NCBI GenBank assembly: GCA_023410975.1
Contig: JAEYPG010000704.1
Coordinates: 1-5,475 of the forward strand
Length of the DNA stretch: 5,475 bases
Reading direction: 5' to 3'
DNA from: Pseudomonadota bacterium
Lineage (GTDB): Bacteria > Pseudomonadota > Gammaproteobacteria > Burkholderiales > Burkholderiaceae_C
The stretch's first letter is position 1; every line of letters begins with the position of its first letter. The notes beneath the pieces are model-generated. The model worked only from the letters and a program-made list of their open reading frames with translations. It was not told the origin of the DNA and searched no databases. The position numbers were made by a program, and so were the translations under genes. Shown here one piece after another: positions 1 through 5,475 of this stretch.

Positions 1-246
1 TACTGGCGCTTCGACTTCGAGGCCAGCGCCTTCCTGCACCACATGGTGCGCAACATCATGGGCTGCCTGGTGGCGGTGGGGCAGGGCACGCGGCCGGCGG
101 CGTGGATGGGCGAGGTGCTCGAATCGCGCCGGCGCGAGATCGCCGCGCCGACCTTCGCCCCTGACGGCTTGTACTTCGTGGGCCCGCACTACGATGCGCG
201 CCACGCCATTCCCGACCATGTCCCGGCGCTGGACTGGCTGTCCTGA
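1..246 (+). CDS. truA: tRNA pseudouridine(38-40) synthase TruA, C-terminal part
   Basis: The gene enters from the left edge in frame 1; 81 codons and a TGA stop are visible. TruA isomerises uridines 38-40 in the anticodon stem-loop of many tRNAs. The visible part carries the conserved C-terminal block of the family: FDFEASAFLHHMVRNIMG near the window start, then a small-residue stretch (LVAVGQGT), a Trp, and the late motif APTFAPDGLYFVGPHYD. The catalytic Asp lies in the N-terminal half of the family and is outside the window. The family is usually about 260-270 residues, so roughly 30% is seen. The C-terminus (HVPALDWLS) looks intact. A neighbouring trpF is typical of beta- and gammaproteobacteria such as Pseudomonas, which supports the call. 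The 18-base gap to trpF suggests cotranscription. Confidence 0.95.
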   Translation, partial: YWRFDFEASAFLHHMVRNIMGCLVAVGQGTRPAAWMGEVLESRRREIAAPTFAPDGLYFVGPHYDARHAIPDHVPALDWLS

Positions 247-250
247 CACC

Positions 251-255
251 GGGAG
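251..255 (+). promoter_or_regulatory. Ribosome binding site of trpF
   Basis: GGGAG lies 9 bases before the ATG at 265, in the short gap after the truA stop. It is a good match to the anti-Shine-Dalgarno sequence and fixes the trpF start. Confidence 0.7.
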
Positions 256-264
256 TTTCCATTC

Positions 265-906
265 ATGAGTCACCGCACCCGCATCAAGATCTGCGGCCTC
301 ACGCGCGAGGCCGACCTGGACGCCGCCGTGGCGGCCGGGGCCGACGCCATCGGCCTCGTGCTCTACGAGCGCAGCCCGCGCCACGTCAACGTGCAGCGCG
401 CGGCCGAGCTGGCGCGGCGGCTGCCGCCCTTCGTGGTGCCGGTGTGCCTGTTCGTCAACGCCACGCCGGCGCTCATCGATGAGGTGCTGCAGGCCATTCC
501 GAACGCGCTGCTGCAGTTCCACGGCGACGAGACGCCACAGCAGTGCGCAGCGGCCAACCGGCCATTCCTGCGCGCCGCCAGGGTTTCCCCAGGGGTCGAT
601 TTGTTAGACTTCGCACGGCAGTACCCGCACGCCCAGGGGCTGCTCCTCGACGCGCATGTCGAAGGCTACGGCGGCGGTGGCAAGGTCTTCGATTGGTCCC
701 TCATCCCTCCCGCGCTCCCCGCTCCGGTCGTTTTGTCTGGTGGGTTGAGTGCTGCCAACGTGACCGATGGCGTGCTGCGCGTGCGGCCCTGGGCCGTTGA
801 CGTGAGCTCCGGTGTGGAGGCGGCCAAGGGCATCAAGGATGCCGCGCTGATGCACCGGTTCTGCGAGGCGGTGCGCGCGGCCGACGCCCAGTTGGCCGCC
901 GTCTGA
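265..906 (+). CDS. trpF: Phosphoribosylanthranilate isomerase TrpF
   Basis: A 213-residue cytoplasmic (beta/alpha)8-barrel enzyme, of normal length for the family. It catalyses the Amadori rearrangement of N-(5'-phosphoribosyl)anthranilate to CdRP, the third step of tryptophan synthesis from chorismate. The N-terminal motif KICGLT (residues 8-13) contains the expected general base Cys10. QFHGDE is at 84-89. LLLDA at 126-130 carries the expected general acid Asp129. GGGGKVFDW (136-144), LSGGL (157-161) and VDVSSGVE (178-185) form the phosphate-binding end of the barrel. The ATG at 265 is supported by GGGAG upstream and places KICGLT close to the N-terminus, as usual. It is monofunctional, not fused to TrpC. 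Two short patches (about 595-610 and 728-755) use TTG, TTA, GTT, TCT and AGT codons unlike the rest of the gene; the first coincides with a possible internal promoter. Confidence 0.97.
   Translation: MSHRTRIKICGLTREADLDAAVAAGADAIGLVLYERSPRHVNVQRAAELARRLPPFVVPVCLFVNATPALIDEVLQAIPNALLQFHGDETPQQCAAANRPFLRAARVSPGVDLLDFARQYPHAQGLLLDAHVEGYGGGGKVFDWSLIPPALPAPVVLSGGLSAANVTDGVLRVRPWAVDVSSGVEAAKGIKDAALMHRFCEAVRAADAQLAAV
602..610 (+). promoter_or_regulatory. Possible internal promoter (extended -10) inside trpF
   Basis: TGTTAGACT fits an extended -10 element (TGn followed by TAGACT, which matches TATAAT at four of six positions). The best -35 candidates upstream are poor (TTTCCC at 584-589, with a short spacer), so recognition would depend on the extended -10. 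The motif uses the only TTA codon I find in the annotated genes, next to a TTG, inside a Leu-Leu pair. Transcription would start near 617 and give trpB a leader of roughly 330 bases. This is inference from sequence only. Confidence 0.3.
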
Positions 907-945
907 AGCACCCGCCTCGCCTGCCAGCCTGAAATACCCCTTCCG

Positions 946-2184
946 ATGCTGAACTACGACCAACCCGATGCCTCCGGGCATTTCGGCCCCTATGGCGGCA
1001 CCTTCGTCGCCGAGACGCTGATCCACGCGCTCGACGAGCTCAAGGCGGCCTGGGACCGCTACAAGGCCGATTCCGAGTTCCTGGCCGAATTCCAGAACGA
1101 GCTGGCCCATTTCGTGGGCCGTCCCAGCCCCGTCTACCACGCCGCTCGGCTGTCGCGCGAGATCGGCGGCGCGCAGATCCACCTCAAGCGCGAGGACCTG
1201 AACCACACCGGCGCGCACAAGGTGAACAACACCATCGGCCAGGCGCTGCTGGCCAAGCGCATGGGCAAGCCCCGCGTGATCGCCGAGACCGGCGCCGGCC
1301 AGCATGGTGTGGCCACCGCCACCATCTGCGCCCGCTACGGGCTGGAGTGCGTGGTGTACATGGGCGCCGAGGACGTCAAGCGCCAGAGCCCGAACGTGTA
1401 CCGCATGCACCTGCTGGGCGCGAAGGTGGTGCCGGTGGAGTCGGGCTCGCGCACCCTGAAGGACGCGCTCAACGAGGCGCTGCGCGACTGGGTCACCAAC
1501 GTCGAGAACACCTTCTACATCATCGGCACCGTGGCGGGCCCGCACCCGTACCCGGCGATGGTGCGCGACTTCCAGCGCGTCATCGGCGACGAGTGCCTGG
1601 TGCAGATGCCGCAGCAGATCGGCCGCCAGCCCGATGCCGTGATCGCCTGCGTCGGCGGCGGCAGCAATGCCATGGGCATCTTCTATCCGTACATCGGCGA
1701 GGCCAACACGCGCCTCATTGGCGTTGAAGCGGCAGGGCTGGGGCTGGAGAGCGGGAAGCACTCCGCCTCGCTGCAGATGGGCTCGCCGGGCGTGCTGCAC
1801 GGCAACAGGACGTACCTGCTGCAGGACGCCAACGGCCAGATCACCGAGACGCATTCGGTGTCGGCCGGCCTGGACTATCCCGGCGTCGGCCCCGAGCACG
1901 CGTACCTGAAGGACATCGGCCGGGCCGAGTACGTGGGCATCACCGACGACGAGGCGCTGGCCGCCTTCCACCGGCTGTGCCGCACGGAAGGGATCATCCC
2001 GGCGCTGGAGTCCAGCCACGCGGTGGCCTACGCCATGAAGCTGGCCGCCACGATGCGGCCGGACCAGCACCTGCTGGTCAACCTCTCCGGCCGCGGCGAC
2101 AAGGACATCGGCACGGTGGCCGACCTCTCCGGCGCGTCCTTTTTCTGCCGTCCCTCCTGTCAGGGCCAGAAGGTGAAGCAATGA
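946..2184 (+). CDS. trpB: Tryptophan synthase beta chain TrpB
   Basis: A 412-residue PLP enzyme that condenses indole with L-serine to give L-tryptophan; it works as an alpha2-beta2 complex with TrpA, the next gene. The N-terminal motif FGPYGGTFVAET is at 13-24. LKREDLNHTGAHKVNN spans 80-95, with Lys92 the expected Schiff-base lysine (Lys87 in Salmonella). ETGAGQHG is at 114-121 with catalytic Glu114. The PLP phosphate loop VGGGSNA is at 236-242, AGLDYPGVGPEH at 307-318, ESSHA at 355-359, and NLSGRGDKD at 379-387 with the pyridine-facing Ser381. The ATG at 946 is the first possible start after the in-frame trpF stop, yet no purine-rich ribosome binding site precedes it. The C-terminus extends about 15 residues beyond the enterobacterial form and ends in CRPSCQGQKVKQ. 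The stop overlaps the trpA start (ATGA). Confidence 0.98.
   Translation: MLNYDQPDASGHFGPYGGTFVAETLIHALDELKAAWDRYKADSEFLAEFQNELAHFVGRPSPVYHAARLSREIGGAQIHLKREDLNHTGAHKVNNTIGQALLAKRMGKPRVIAETGAGQHGVATATICARYGLECVVYMGAEDVKRQSPNVYRMHLLGAKVVPVESGSRTLKDALNEALRDWVTNVENTFYIIGTVAGPHPYPAMVRDFQRVIGDECLVQMPQQIGRQPDAVIACVGGGSNAMGIFYPYIGEANTRLIGVEAAGLGLESGKHSASLQMGSPGVLHGNRTYLLQDANGQITETHSVSAGLDYPGVGPEHAYLKDIGRAEYVGITDDEALAAFHRLCRTEGIIPALESSHAVAYAMKLAATMRPDQHLLVNLSGRGDKDIGTVADLSGASFFCRPSCQGQKVKQ
2169..2176 (+). promoter_or_regulatory. Ribosome binding site of trpA inside trpB
   Basis: GAAGGTGA lies within the last trpB codons, ending 4 bases before the trpA ATG at 2181. Together with the ATGA overlap it decides the trpA start in preference to longer in-frame extensions reaching back into trpB. 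Confidence 0.6.
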
Positions 2185-3011
2185 GCAAGGGCTCTGTCCG
2201 TATCGCCGCCACCTTCGAGCGGCTCAAGTCGCAGGGCCGCAAGGCGCTGATTCCCTACGTCACGGCGGGCGACCCCTACGCCGACGTCACGCCCGCGCTG
2301 ATGCGCGCGCTGGCCGACGGCGGCGCCGACGTGATCGAGCTGGGCGTGCCCTTTTCCGACCCGATGGCCGACGGCCCGGTGATCCAGCAGGCCGCCGAGC
2401 GCGCGCTGGCCAAGGGCATCGGCATGGCGCAGGTGCTGGACATCGTGCGCGACTTCCGCCGCAGCGACGACGTCACGCCCGTGGTGCTCATGGGCTACGC
2501 CAATCCGGTGGAGCGCTACGGCGTGGAGCGCTTTGTCGCCGATGCCCGGGCCGCGGGCGTGGACGGGGTGCTGATCGTCGATTACCCGCCCGAGGAGTGC
2601 GAGGCCTTCGCGGCACAGCTGCAGGCCGCGGGCATGGACCCGATCTTCCTGCTGGCGCCCACCTCCACCGAGGCGCGCATGGCGCACGTGGGGCGCATCG
2701 CCAGCGGCTACGTCTACTACGTGTCGCTCAAGGGCGTCACCGGCGCCGGGCACCTGGACACCAGCGCGGTGGCGGCGATGGTGCCGCGCATCCGCGCGCA
2801 CGTGAGCGTGCCCGTGGGCGTGGGTTTTGGGATTCGCGACGCGGCCACGGCGCGCGCCGTCGGCGAGGTTGCCGACGCCGTCGTCATCGGGTCGCGCCTG
2901 GTGCAGCTGCTGCAGGGGCAGCCCAGGGACGAGGTGGTGGCCACGGGCCGCCGATTCATGGCCGAGATTCGCGCCGCCCTCGACGGCGTGGCGCAAGGAG
3001 CGCATGCATGA
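2181..3011 (+). CDS. trpA: Tryptophan synthase alpha chain TrpA
   Basis: A 276-residue TIM-barrel subunit, of usual length (about 268 in enterobacteria). It cleaves indole-3-glycerol phosphate to glyceraldehyde 3-phosphate and indole, and channels indole to TrpB. LIPYVTAGDP is at 23-32. The signature IELGVPFSDPMADGP (52-66) contains both catalytic acids, Glu53 and Asp64 (Glu49 and Asp60 in E. coli). MGYANPVERYG is at 104-114, and YYVSLKGVTGAG at 179-190 forms the mobile active-site loop region. The phosphate-binding GFGI (215-218) and IGS (236-238) follow. The frame stays open upstream into trpB, but family length, the ATGA overlap and the ribosome binding site favour the ATG at 2181. The stop also overlaps the accD start as ATGA, so trpB, trpA and accD are probably translationally coupled. 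No key residue is missing. Confidence 0.98.
   Translation: MSKGSVRIAATFERLKSQGRKALIPYVTAGDPYADVTPALMRALADGGADVIELGVPFSDPMADGPVIQQAAERALAKGIGMAQVLDIVRDFRRSDDVTPVVLMGYANPVERYGVERFVADARAAGVDGVLIVDYPPEECEAFAAQLQAAGMDPIFLLAPTSTEARMAHVGRIASGYVYYVSLKGVTGAGHLDTSAVAAMVPRIRAHVSVPVGVGFGIRDAATARAVGEVADAVVIGSRLVQLLQGQPRDEVVATGRRFMAEIRAALDGVAQGAHA
2995..3000 (+). promoter_or_regulatory. Ribosome binding site of accD inside trpA
   Basis: AAGGAG lies 7 bases before the ATG at 3008, within the last trpA codons, and is the strongest such site in the window. A second ATG at 3004, in another frame, shares this site but runs into a stop at 3019-3021 after five codons. Confidence 0.75.
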
Positions 3012-3880
3012 GCTGGCTTGAGAAACTGCTGCCCCCGAAGATCCAGCCGACGGACCCGTCGGAGCGGCGCACCATCCCCGAGGGGCTGTGGATCAAGTGC
3101 CCCTCGTGCGAGACGGTGCTCTACAAGACCGACCTGGAGCAGAACGTCAACGTCTGCCCCAAGTGCGACCACCACCACCGCATCGGCGCGCGCGCCCGGC
3201 TAGACGCGTTCCTGGACCATGAGGGGCGCTACGAGATCGGCCAGGAGGTCATCCCGGTCGATGCGCTGAAGTTCAAGGACAGCAAGAAGTACCCCGAGCG
3301 GCTGAAGCAGGCGCTGGACCAGACGGGCGAGACCGACGCGCTGATCGTCATCGGCGGCTCGGTGATGAGCGTGCCGCTGGTGGCGGCGTGCTTCGAGTTC
3401 GACTTCATGGGCGGTTCCATGGGCTCGGTGGTGGGCGAGCGCTTCGTGCGCGGCGTCGAAACCGCCATCGAGCAGAAGGTGCCCTTCGTGTGCTTCACCG
3501 CCACGGGCGGCGCGCGCATGCAGGAAGGCCTGCTGAGCCTGATGCAGATGGCCAAGACCAACGCGGCGCTGACGCGGCTGGCCAAGGCCAAGCTGCCCTA
3601 CATCAGCGTGCTGACCGACCCGACCATGGGCGGCGTGTCGGCGGGCTTCGCCTTCGTGGGCGACATCGTGATCGCCGAGCCCAAGGCGCTGATCGGCTTC
3701 GCCGGCCCGCGCGTGATCGAGAACACGGTGCGCGAGAAGCTGCCCGAAGGGTTCCAGCGCTCGGAATTCCTGCTGCAGAAGGGGGCGCTGGACATGATCG
3801 TGGACCGGCGCCAGCTGCGCACCACCATTGCCCACGCCCTGGCCATGCTGCAGCGCCAGAGCGCCGACGCCGTCGCCTGA
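3008..3880 (+). CDS. accD: Acetyl-CoA carboxylase carboxyltransferase subunit beta AccD
   Basis: A 290-residue cytoplasmic protein (304 in E. coli). With AccA it forms the carboxyltransferase that moves CO2 from carboxybiotin on AccB to acetyl-CoA, making malonyl-CoA for fatty acid synthesis. The N-terminal four-cysteine zinc finger is complete: CPSC at 31-34 and CPKC at 50-53. The crotonase-like carboxyltransferase core follows, with GGSMGSVVGERFVRGVE at 135-151, TATGGARMQEG at 164-174, LTDPTMGGVSAGFA at 202-215 and GFAGPRVIENTVREKLPEGFQ at 230-250. The start MSWLEKLLPPKI is typical of proteobacterial AccD; the frame is open far upstream, but that part is a shadow of trpA. It overlaps trpA by 4 bases and is followed by a strong terminator, so it ends the transcription unit that carries trpBA. 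Confidence 0.98.
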   Translation: MSWLEKLLPPKIQPTDPSERRTIPEGLWIKCPSCETVLYKTDLEQNVNVCPKCDHHHRIGARARLDAFLDHEGRYEIGQEVIPVDALKFKDSKKYPERLKQALDQTGETDALIVIGGSVMSVPLVAACFEFDFMGGSMGSVVGERFVRGVETAIEQKVPFVCFTATGGARMQEGLLSLMQMAKTNAALTRLAKAKLPYISVLTDPTMGGVSAGFAFVGDIVIAEPKALIGFAGPRVIENTVREKLPEGFQRSEFLLQKGALDMIVDRRQLRTTIAHALAMLQRQSADAVA

Positions 3881-3897
3881 TCCGCCACTTTTCCCGC

Positions 3898-3923
3898 AAG
3901 GCCGGCTGCGCGCCGGCCTTTTT
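3898..3923 (+). terminator. Rho-independent terminator after accD
   Basis: AAGGCCGGC (3898-3906) pairs perfectly with GCCGGCCTT (3912-3920) around the 5-base loop TGCGC. The T-run 3919-3923 begins inside the right arm. The stem is 9 bp, mostly G-C. It sits 17 bases after the accD stop. The opposite strand has no comparable T-run, so it should act in the + direction only. Confidence 0.9.
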
Positions 3924-3945
3924 GCTGCCTCTTAAGCTCTGCCCC

Positions 3946-5241
3946 ATGACCACCCCCCGCACGCTCGACGACTGGCTGGCCCACTGCGAGGCCCTGCATC
4001 CCAGGAGCATCGACATGACGCTGGAGCGCGTGGCCGCGGTGCGCGACCGGCTGGGGCTGCGCTTTTCCGTGCCCGTGATCAGCGTGGCCGGCACCAACGG
4101 CAAGGGGTCGAGCTGCGCGATGCTCGAAGCCATCGCGCTGGCCGCGGGCTACCGGGTGGGGCTCTACAGCAAGCCGCACCTGGTGCACTTCGAGGAGCGC
4201 TGCCGCATCGACGGCCGGATGATCGACGCCGAGGCGCTGCTGCCGCACTTCGAGGCGGTGGAGGCGGCGCGGCAGGGCGCGACGCTGACCTACTTCGAGT
4301 TCACCACGCTGGCGATCTTGCGGGCGCTGTCGCAGGCGCCGCTGGACGTGGTGATCCTGGAGGTCGGCCTGGGCGGGCGGCTGGACGCGGTCAACGCCGT
4401 CGATGCCGACTGCGCGCTGATCACCAGCATCGCGCTGGACCACACCGATTACCTGGGGTCGGACCGCGAGAGCATCGGGCGCGAGAAGGCCGGCATCCTG
4501 CGCGCTGGCCGTCCGGCGGTGGTGAGCGACCCGCAGCCTCCGCAGAGCGTGCTCGACGTGGCGGCGGCGCTGGGCGTGGACCTGCGCGTGGCCGGGCGCG
4601 ACTTCAGCCAGGCCGGCGACCGCCAGCAGTGGCAGTGGAAGGGCCGCGAGCGGCGCTTCCACGGCCTGGCCTACCCAGCGCTGCGCGGGGCGAATCAACT
4701 GCTCAATGCCGCCGGCGTGCTGGCCGTGTTCGAGGCGATGCACACGCAGCTGCCCATCAGCGCGCAGGCGGTGCGCCAAGGCCTGGCACTGGTGGACCTG
4801 CCCGGGCGCTTCCAGATCGTGCCAGGCCAGCCGGTGCTGGTGCTGGACGTGGCGCACAACCCGCAGTCCGTGGCGGCGCTGGCGCTGAACCTGGACCAGA
4901 TGGGGTTTTATCCGCGCACGCATGCCGTTTTCGGCGCCATGCAGGACAAGGACCTGGCCGGCGCCCTGGCGCACATCGCGCCGCTGGTGGACAGCTGGCA
5001 CTTGGCGGCGCTGCCCACGCCGCGCGCGGCCGAGCCCGAGGCGCTGCGCGCGCTGGTGGAAGCCGCCGCCCAGGGGCGCACGGTGAGCGTCCATACCCAT
5101 GCCGACCCGGCCACGGCGCTGGCCGCCGCCCTCGGAGCCGCGGACCCGGCTGATAGAATCGTGGTCTTTGGTTCGTTCTACACCGTCGGCGGTGTGCTCA
5201 AGAACGGGCTGCCGCGCCTGGGTGCGTCCCACGTCGGCTGA
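3946..5241 (+). CDS. folC: Bifunctional folylpolyglutamate/dihydrofolate synthase FolC
   Basis: A 431-residue cytoplasmic ATP-dependent ligase of the Mur ligase fold (422 in E. coli). It joins glutamate to dihydropteroate and extends the glutamate tail of folates. The P-loop AGTNGKGS is at 48-55. YSKPHLVHFEERCRIDG is at 74-90, the family's PHL...ER.R signature, with a Lys where Ser is usual. YFEFTTLAI is at 116-124 and LEVGLGGRLDAVN at 138-150. DHTDYLGSDRESIGREKAGI is at 165-184, where Lys181 matches the lysine that is carbamylated in E. coli FolC. The C-terminal domain starts near 290 and shows DVAHNP at 301-306, and FGSFYTVGGVL is at 408-418. The ATG at 3946 gives the normal length and is the first start after the terminator. 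No ribosome binding site is visible before it. A possible promoter overlaps its last codons. Confidence 0.97.
   Translation: MTTPRTLDDWLAHCEALHPRSIDMTLERVAAVRDRLGLRFSVPVISVAGTNGKGSSCAMLEAIALAAGYRVGLYSKPHLVHFEERCRIDGRMIDAEALLPHFEAVEAARQGATLTYFEFTTLAILRALSQAPLDVVILEVGLGGRLDAVNAVDADCALITSIALDHTDYLGSDRESIGREKAGILRAGRPAVVSDPQPPQSVLDVAAALGVDLRVAGRDFSQAGDRQQWQWKGRERRFHGLAYPALRGANQLLNAAGVLAVFEAMHTQLPISAQAVRQGLALVDLPGRFQIVPGQPVLVLDVAHNPQSVAALALNLDQMGFYPRTHAVFGAMQDKDLAGALAHIAPLVDSWHLAALPTPRAAEPEALRALVEAAAQGRTVSVHTHADPATALAAALGAADPADRIVVFGSFYTVGGVLKNGLPRLGASHVG
5151..5159 (+). promoter_or_regulatory. Candidate extended -10 promoter in the 3' end of folC
   Basis: TGATAGAAT consists of the TGn extension plus TAGAAT, which matches TATAAT at five of six positions. 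No convincing -35 is present at 16-18 bases (CTCGGA at 5131-5136 is poor), so it would be an extended -10 promoter. It contains the only in-frame AGA codon I find in the annotated genes, in otherwise GC-rich sequence. A start near 5166 would give the dedD-like gene a leader of about 127 bases. Confidence 0.5.
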
Positions 5242-5292
5242 AGTCTCGGAACCTTCTTTTTCATCGGGCGCACGCCCACTCCCAGCTTCGGC

Positions 5293-5475
5293 ATGCCCCT
5301 GTTTTCCTTCCTGCAACGCAACAACTCTGCTTCCCGGGAGCCGGTCGGCATGGCTTCGCCGGCGGAACAGGTGCAGGCCGCCCGGGTGCGGGCGCGCCGC
5401 CGCCTCATTGGCGCGGTGGTGCTGCTCGGCGTGGGCATCGTCGGTTTCCCGCTGCTGTTCGAAACCCAGCCGCGG
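5293..5475 (+). CDS. dedD: DedD-like SPOR-domain membrane protein, N-terminal part
   Basis: Sixty-one codons are visible and the frame runs open off the right edge. The protein starts with a short cytoplasmic tail (MPLFSFLQRN). A charged stretch with VRARRRLIG at 32-40 follows, then one hydrophobic helix at about 38-56 ending in GFPLLFETQPR. A basic tail followed by a single helix ending in GFPLLFETQPR is what I recall from betaproteobacterial DedD-like proteins, whose periplasmic part ends in a peptidoglycan-binding SPOR domain that localises to septa. That domain would lie outside the window. The position directly after folC also matches dedD in E. coli. Start choice: the ATG at 5293 has no ribosome binding site. 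The in-frame ATG at 5350 (Met20) has GGGAG (5336-5340) 9 bases upstream and keeps the whole membrane segment. I prefer 5293 because hydrophobic/basic N-terminal tails like this one are usual in the family. Confidence 0.8.
   Translation, partial: MPLFSFLQRNNSASREPVGMASPAEQVQAARVRARRRLIGAVVLLGVGIVGFPLLFETQPR

Noticed and set aside
733..750. TTGTCT and TTGAGT in trpF as -35 boxes
   Set aside because: No -10-like hexamer lies at 16-18 bases downstream of either.
907..945. Search for a tryptophan-rich leader peptide or attenuator before trpB
   Set aside because: The gap is only 39 bases and holds no start codon with Trp codons, no hairpin and no T-run. TrpBA attenuation is not supported here.
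1977..2180. N-terminal extension of trpA back into trpB
   Set aside because: The open frame is a shadow of trpB. Family length, the ribosome binding site and the ATGA overlap place the start at 2181.
604..2181. Long open frame on the minus strand (525 codons) opposite trpF and trpB
   Set aside because: Antisense frames stay open by chance in GC-rich genes. The product is rich in His, Arg, Gly and Val with no recognisable domain, and the + strand genes here are certain.
2597..3007. N-terminal extension of accD back into trpA
   Set aside because: Out-of-frame translation of trpA with biased composition. AccD proteins begin with MSWLEK-like sequence, as at 3008.
3004..3021. Tiny overlapping reading frame starting at the ATG at 3004
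   Set aside because: It stops after five codons. The accD ATG at 3008 explains the ribosome binding site.
3388..3945. Open frame running from within accD through the terminator into folC, as a possible fusion
   Set aside because: The upstream part is a shadow of accD and then crosses a clear terminator. FolC homology starts at 3946.
5266..5277. Inverted repeat GGGCGCACGCCC between folC and the dedD-like gene as a terminator
   Set aside because: The arms are only 4-5 bases and no T-run follows on either strand. It is probably chance in GC-rich sequence.
3598..5316. Long open frame on the minus strand (572 codons) opposite accD and folC
   Set aside because: Same cause: low-complexity composition (many Arg, His, Gln), no motif, and fully covered by well-identified genes.

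Overview
The window is a high-GC, densely coding bacterial chromosome segment with every gene on the + strand: truA (3' end) - trpF - trpB - trpA - accD - folC - dedD-like SPOR gene (5' end). Gene order, GC-rich third codon positions and protein sequences point to a betaproteobacterium, most likely Burkholderiales and probably Comamonadaceae (an Acidovorax-like organism). That placement is inferred from memory of the families, not from a database search. It is core metabolic territory. I see no mobile element, CRISPR array, RNA gene or defence island, and no previously undescribed system.

Layout: positions 1-246 hold the C-terminal third of TruA (tRNA pseudouridine synthase). After an 18-base gap with a clear ribosome binding site comes trpF (265-906). 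A 39-base gap without a recognisable ribosome binding site leads to trpB (946-2184). TrpB, trpA (2181-3011) and accD (3008-3880) are then chained by two 4-base ATGA overlaps, which suggests translational coupling. A strong Rho-independent terminator (3898-3923) follows accD. FolC (3946-5241) begins 22 bases beyond its T-run, without a visible ribosome binding site. A 51-base gap leads to the start of a single-pass membrane protein (5293 to the window end) that resembles the betaproteobacterial DedD/SPOR-domain family.

Function: TrpF, TrpB and TrpA supply the phosphoribosylanthranilate isomerase step and the final tryptophan synthase reaction. The trpE, G, D and C genes are not here, so the pathway is split between loci. 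AccD is the carboxyltransferase beta subunit of acetyl-CoA carboxylase, the first committed step of fatty acid synthesis. FolC makes dihydrofolate and folylpolyglutamates. The accD-folC-dedD order, with truA nearby, is also known from enterobacteria.

The most interesting signal is regulatory. The only TTA codon and the only AGA codon that I find in the annotated reading frames both lie inside extended -10-like motifs of the same form (TGTTAGACT in trpF, TGATAGAAT near the end of folC). This suggests two promoters embedded in coding sequence, one serving trpBA-accD and one serving the dedD-like gene and whatever lies downstream.
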